A DNA stretch of 25,117 bases from assembly GCA_016296785.1 (NCBI GenBank), contig JAEDHX010000025.1, positions 1 through 25,117 on the forward strand, written 5' to 3'. The position numbers were made by a program, and so were the translations under genes. Below, one piece after another: positions 23,263 through 25,117 of this stretch (position 1 is its first letter; the number at the start of each line of letters is the position of its first letter). The notes under the pieces are model-generated. The model saw only the letters and a list, made by a program, of their open reading frames with translations, was not told where the DNA came from and did not search any database. This DNA comes from Coprococcus sp. (GTDB taxonomy: Bacteria; Bacillota; Clostridia; Lachnospirales; Lachnospiraceae).

Positions 23263-24891
23263 ATGGCAAAAGAAATTAAATATGGTGCAGAGGCAAGAAA
23301 GGCACTTGAATCAGGAGTAAATCAGTTAGCAGATACAGTAAGAGTAACACTTGGACCAAAAGGAAGAAATGTAGTTCTTGGTAAGTCTTATGGTGCACCA
23401 CTTATTACTAATGATGGTGTAACAATTGCTAAGGATATTGAGCTTGAGGACGCATTTGAGAACATGGGTGCCCAGATAGTTAAGGAAGTTGCAACAAAGA
23501 CAAATGATGTTGCCGGTGATGGTACAACAACAGCTACTGTTCTTGCACAGGCAATGATTAATGAAGGAATGAAGAACCTTGCTGCAGGAGCTAATCCTAT
23601 TATTTTAAGAAAAGGTATGAAGAAGGCTTGTGATATAGCAGTTGAGGCTATATCAGATATGAGTCAGGCTATTAACGGAAAAGACCAGATAGCAAGAGTC
23701 GCATCTATTTCAGCTGGTGATGATGAAGTTGGTATGATGGTAGCAGATGCTATGGAGAAGGTTTCAAATGATGGTGTTATCACTATTGAGGAATCAAAGT
23801 CAATGAAAACAGAGCTTGACCTTGTAGAAGGTATGCAGTTTGACAGAGGATATGTATCAGCTTATATGTCAACAGATATGGAGAAGATGGTTGCAGAGCT
23901 TGATAATCCTTATATCCTTATTACAGACAAGAAGATTTCAAATATTCAGGAGATTCTTCCAATTCTTGAGCAGATAGTTCAAAGCGGTGCAAAGCTTCTT
24001 ATTATTGCTGAAGATATTGAAGGTGAAGCTCTTACAACACTTATTGTAAATAAGCTTCGTGGAACATTCCAGGTTGTTGGTGTTAAGGCACCTGGTTATG
24101 GTGACAGAAGAAAAGATATGCTTCAGGATATTGCAATTCTTACAGGTGGAAAGGTGATATCAGAAGAGCTTGGTTATGACCTTAAGGATGCTACTCTTGA
24201 TGATCTTGGTCGTGCAAAGAGTGCTAAGATTACAAAGGAGAATACTGTAATCGTTGATGGATTTGGTGCAAAAGAAGATATTGACGCAAGAGTAAATGTA
24301 ATTAAGGCACAGCTTGAAGAGACTACTTCAGAATTTGACAAAGAGAAGCTTCAGGAAAGACTTGCTAAGTTAGCTGGTGGTGTTGCAGTAATCAGAGTTG
24401 GCGCTGCAACAGAAACAGAGATGAAGGAAGCTAAGCTCCGTATGGAGGATGCTCTTAATGCTACAAGAGCAGCAGTTGAGGAAGGTATTATCTCAGGTGG
24501 TGGATCAGCTTATATTCACGCATCAAAGAAGCTTGCTGAGCTTATTGATACACTTGAAGGTGACGAGAAGACAGGTGCTAAGGTTGTACTTAAGGCTATG
24601 GAAGCTCCACTTTACCATATTGCAGCAAATGCAGGTCTTGAGGGTGCAGTAATCTTCAACAAGATTAAGGAGTCAGAGGTTGGAGTTGGCTTTGATGCAT
24701 ACAAAGAAGAATATGTAAATATGATTGAAGCAGGTATCATCGATCCTGTTAAAGTAACAAGAAGTGCATTACAGAATGCAACATCAGTTGCAGCTACACT
24801 TCTTACAACCGAATCAGTTGTAGCAGACATCAAAGAAGACATCCCACAGATGCCGGCAGGAGGCATGGGCGGCGGCATGGGGATGATGTAG
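23263..24891 (+). CDS. groEL: Chaperonin GroEL
   Basis: Tetradecameric ATP-dependent protein-folding chamber. 542 aa, normal length, ending in the Gly-Met-rich tail GGMGGGMGMM. The ATP-binding GDGTTTATVLAQ motif and the conserved TLGPKGRNV are present. The start at 23263 (MAKEIKYG) has TTGGAGG 8 nt upstream; an in-frame start at 23248 overlaps that site. The stop codon lies inside a 20-nt inverted repeat that begins a repeat cluster. Confidence 0.98.
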   Translation: MAKEIKYGAEARKALESGVNQLADTVRVTLGPKGRNVVLGKSYGAPLITNDGVTIAKDIELEDAFENMGAQIVKEVATKTNDVAGDGTTTATVLAQAMINEGMKNLAAGANPIILRKGMKKACDIAVEAISDMSQAINGKDQIARVASISAGDDEVGMMVADAMEKVSNDGVITIEESKSMKTELDLVEGMQFDRGYVSAYMSTDMEKMVAELDNPYILITDKKISNIQEILPILEQIVQSGAKLLIIAEDIEGEALTTLIVNKLRGTFQVVGVKAPGYGDRRKDMLQDIAILTGGKVISEELGYDLKDATLDDLGRAKSAKITKENTVIVDGFGAKEDIDARVNVIKAQLEETTSEFDKEKLQERLAKLAGGVAVIRVGAATETEMKEAKLRMEDALNATRAAVEEGIISGGGSAYIHASKKLAELIDTLEGDEKTGAKVVLKAMEAPLYHIAANAGLEGAVIFNKIKESEVGVGFDAYKEEYVNMIEAGIIDPVKVTRSALQNATSVAATLLTTESVVADIKEDIPQMPAGGMGGGMGMM

Positions 24892-24906
24892 TTTATCGAA
24901 CCATGC

Positions 24907-24970
24907 GCAACAAAAAAGGAACACGCGGAATCAAGTTTACTTGAAATTCCACGTGTTCCTTTTTGGTTGC
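24907..24970 (+). terminator. groESL terminator
   Basis: A 19-bp stem with one mismatch (24907-24925 with 24952-24970) and an inner GGAAT-CAAGT/ACTTG-ATTCC stem. The right arm includes CCTTTTT. It starts 15 bp after the groEL stop. Confidence 0.85.
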
Positions 24971-24971
24971 A

Positions 24972-25032
24972 TATGGCGAGTACCCCTATCGAGTTTTTGC
25001 GAAGCGAAAACGAGATAGAGGTACTCGCCATA
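24972..25032. repeat. Long imperfect palindrome
   Basis: A perfect 13-bp outer stem (24972-24984 with 25020-25032, containing GGCGAGTACC) continues as an imperfect stem almost to a GAA loop at 25001-25003. There is no T-run, so it is not a standard terminator. It shares the word ATGGCGAGT with the right end of the element at 14090-14240. Confidence 0.85.
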
Positions 25033-25114
25033 GAGAGCATGGTTCGATAAACTACAGTGCAGGCAGCACTGCACGTTTTTTTACAAAAGGAGAGCATGGT
25101 TCGATAAACTACAG
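25033..25114 (+). repeat. 25-nt direct repeat, two copies, period 57 bp
   Basis: Identical 25-nt copies at 25033-25057 and 25090-25114. They contain the right arm of the 20-nt inverted repeat, so three copies of that sequence lie in the last 230 bp. Whether the array continues past the window cannot be seen. Confidence 0.9.
25057..25082 (+). terminator. Small terminator-like hairpin between the direct repeats
   Basis: GTGCAG (25057-25062) pairs with CTGCAC (25069-25074), followed by seven Ts (25076-25082). An alternative stem CAGTGC/GCACTG overlaps it. There is no gene directly upstream other than groEL, which already has a stronger terminator. Confidence 0.6.
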
Positions 25115-25117
25115 CCT

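Larger units (their letters stand above)
24887..25056. repeat. Inverted-repeat-bounded 170-bp unit after groEL
   Basis: A perfect 20-nt inverted repeat (24887-24906 and 25037-25056) encloses two adjoining hairpins, 24907-24970 and 24972-25032. The left arm includes the groEL stop codon. I see no open reading frame of note and no target-site duplication. It could be a mobile MITE-like unit or a recurrent intergenic repeat. Confidence 0.75.

Noticed and set aside
25033..25114. Possible CRISPR: 25-nt direct repeats separated by 32 nt
   Set aside because: Only two copies are visible, the intervening sequence is itself a terminator-like hairpin, and an inverted copy of the repeat lies at groEL. 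No cas genes are present.

Overview
The window looks like a chromosomal segment of a low-GC Clostridia member, most likely Lachnospiraceae. The evidence is the AT-rich sequence, strong GGAGG-type ribosome binding sites, class-B dihydroorotate dehydrogenase (pyrK+pyrD), CIRCE-controlled chaperones, a T-box leader, the Firmicutes-type cysE-cysS-mrnC-rlmB-sigH cluster, and several hypothetical proteins of a kind I associate with Lachnospiraceae. Nothing in it looks like a phage, plasmid or large genomic island.

Layout. Positions 1-721 hold the main part of a minus-strand two-TM membrane protein that runs off the left edge in a perfect 18-bp tandem repeat. A divergent VanZ-like gene follows (915-1472). 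A probable operon then begins with a chorismate mutase fused to a shrunken prephenate-dehydratase-like region and an ACT domain (1559-2413), followed by pyrC, pyrF, pyrK and pyrD (2432-6422). A secreted fibronectin-III/peptidase-like gene with an internal deletion and frameshift (6447-7318) sits between pyrD and pyrE; pyrE (7439-8113) has its own promoter. An LtaS-like membrane sulfatase (8141-10348) and a methionine aminopeptidase with an N-terminal SEC-C zinc motif (10499-11368) end at a bidirectional terminator facing htpG (11471-13435, minus). htpG has a CIRCE operator and a strong promoter. Upstream of it lie a minus-strand hypothetical gene (13593-14078) and a REPIN-like inverted-repeat element (14090-14240) that encloses that gene's apparent promoter.

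The right half begins with a cysteine-type T-box leader (about 14287-14540) controlling cysE and cysS, followed by mrnC, rlmB and sigH. Next come tRNA-Thr(GGT), a perfect 15-bp hairpin, glnS, a permuted papain/NlpC-like gene, and another bidirectional terminator. A minus-strand Cys/His-rich protein, an OGG1-like DNA glycosylase and the CIRCE-groES-groEL operon follow. The window ends in a dense repeat cluster that starts inside the groEL stop codon.

How the genes fit together: most of the window is housekeeping. It covers de novo pyrimidine synthesis (pyrC, F, K, D, E; pyrB/pyrI and carAB are not here), cysteine synthesis and charging under one tRNA-Cys-sensing leader, rRNA maturation and modification, and an HrcA-type heat-shock regulon that here appears to include htpG. 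I see no clearly new multi-gene system. The most unusual signals are the repeat cluster after groEL, the REPIN-like element carrying a promoter, the degenerate PheA-like protein leading the pyr genes, CIRCE at htpG together with a long charged HtpG linker, the C55 T-loop of tRNA-Thr, and the terminator-like hairpin between that tRNA and glnS.
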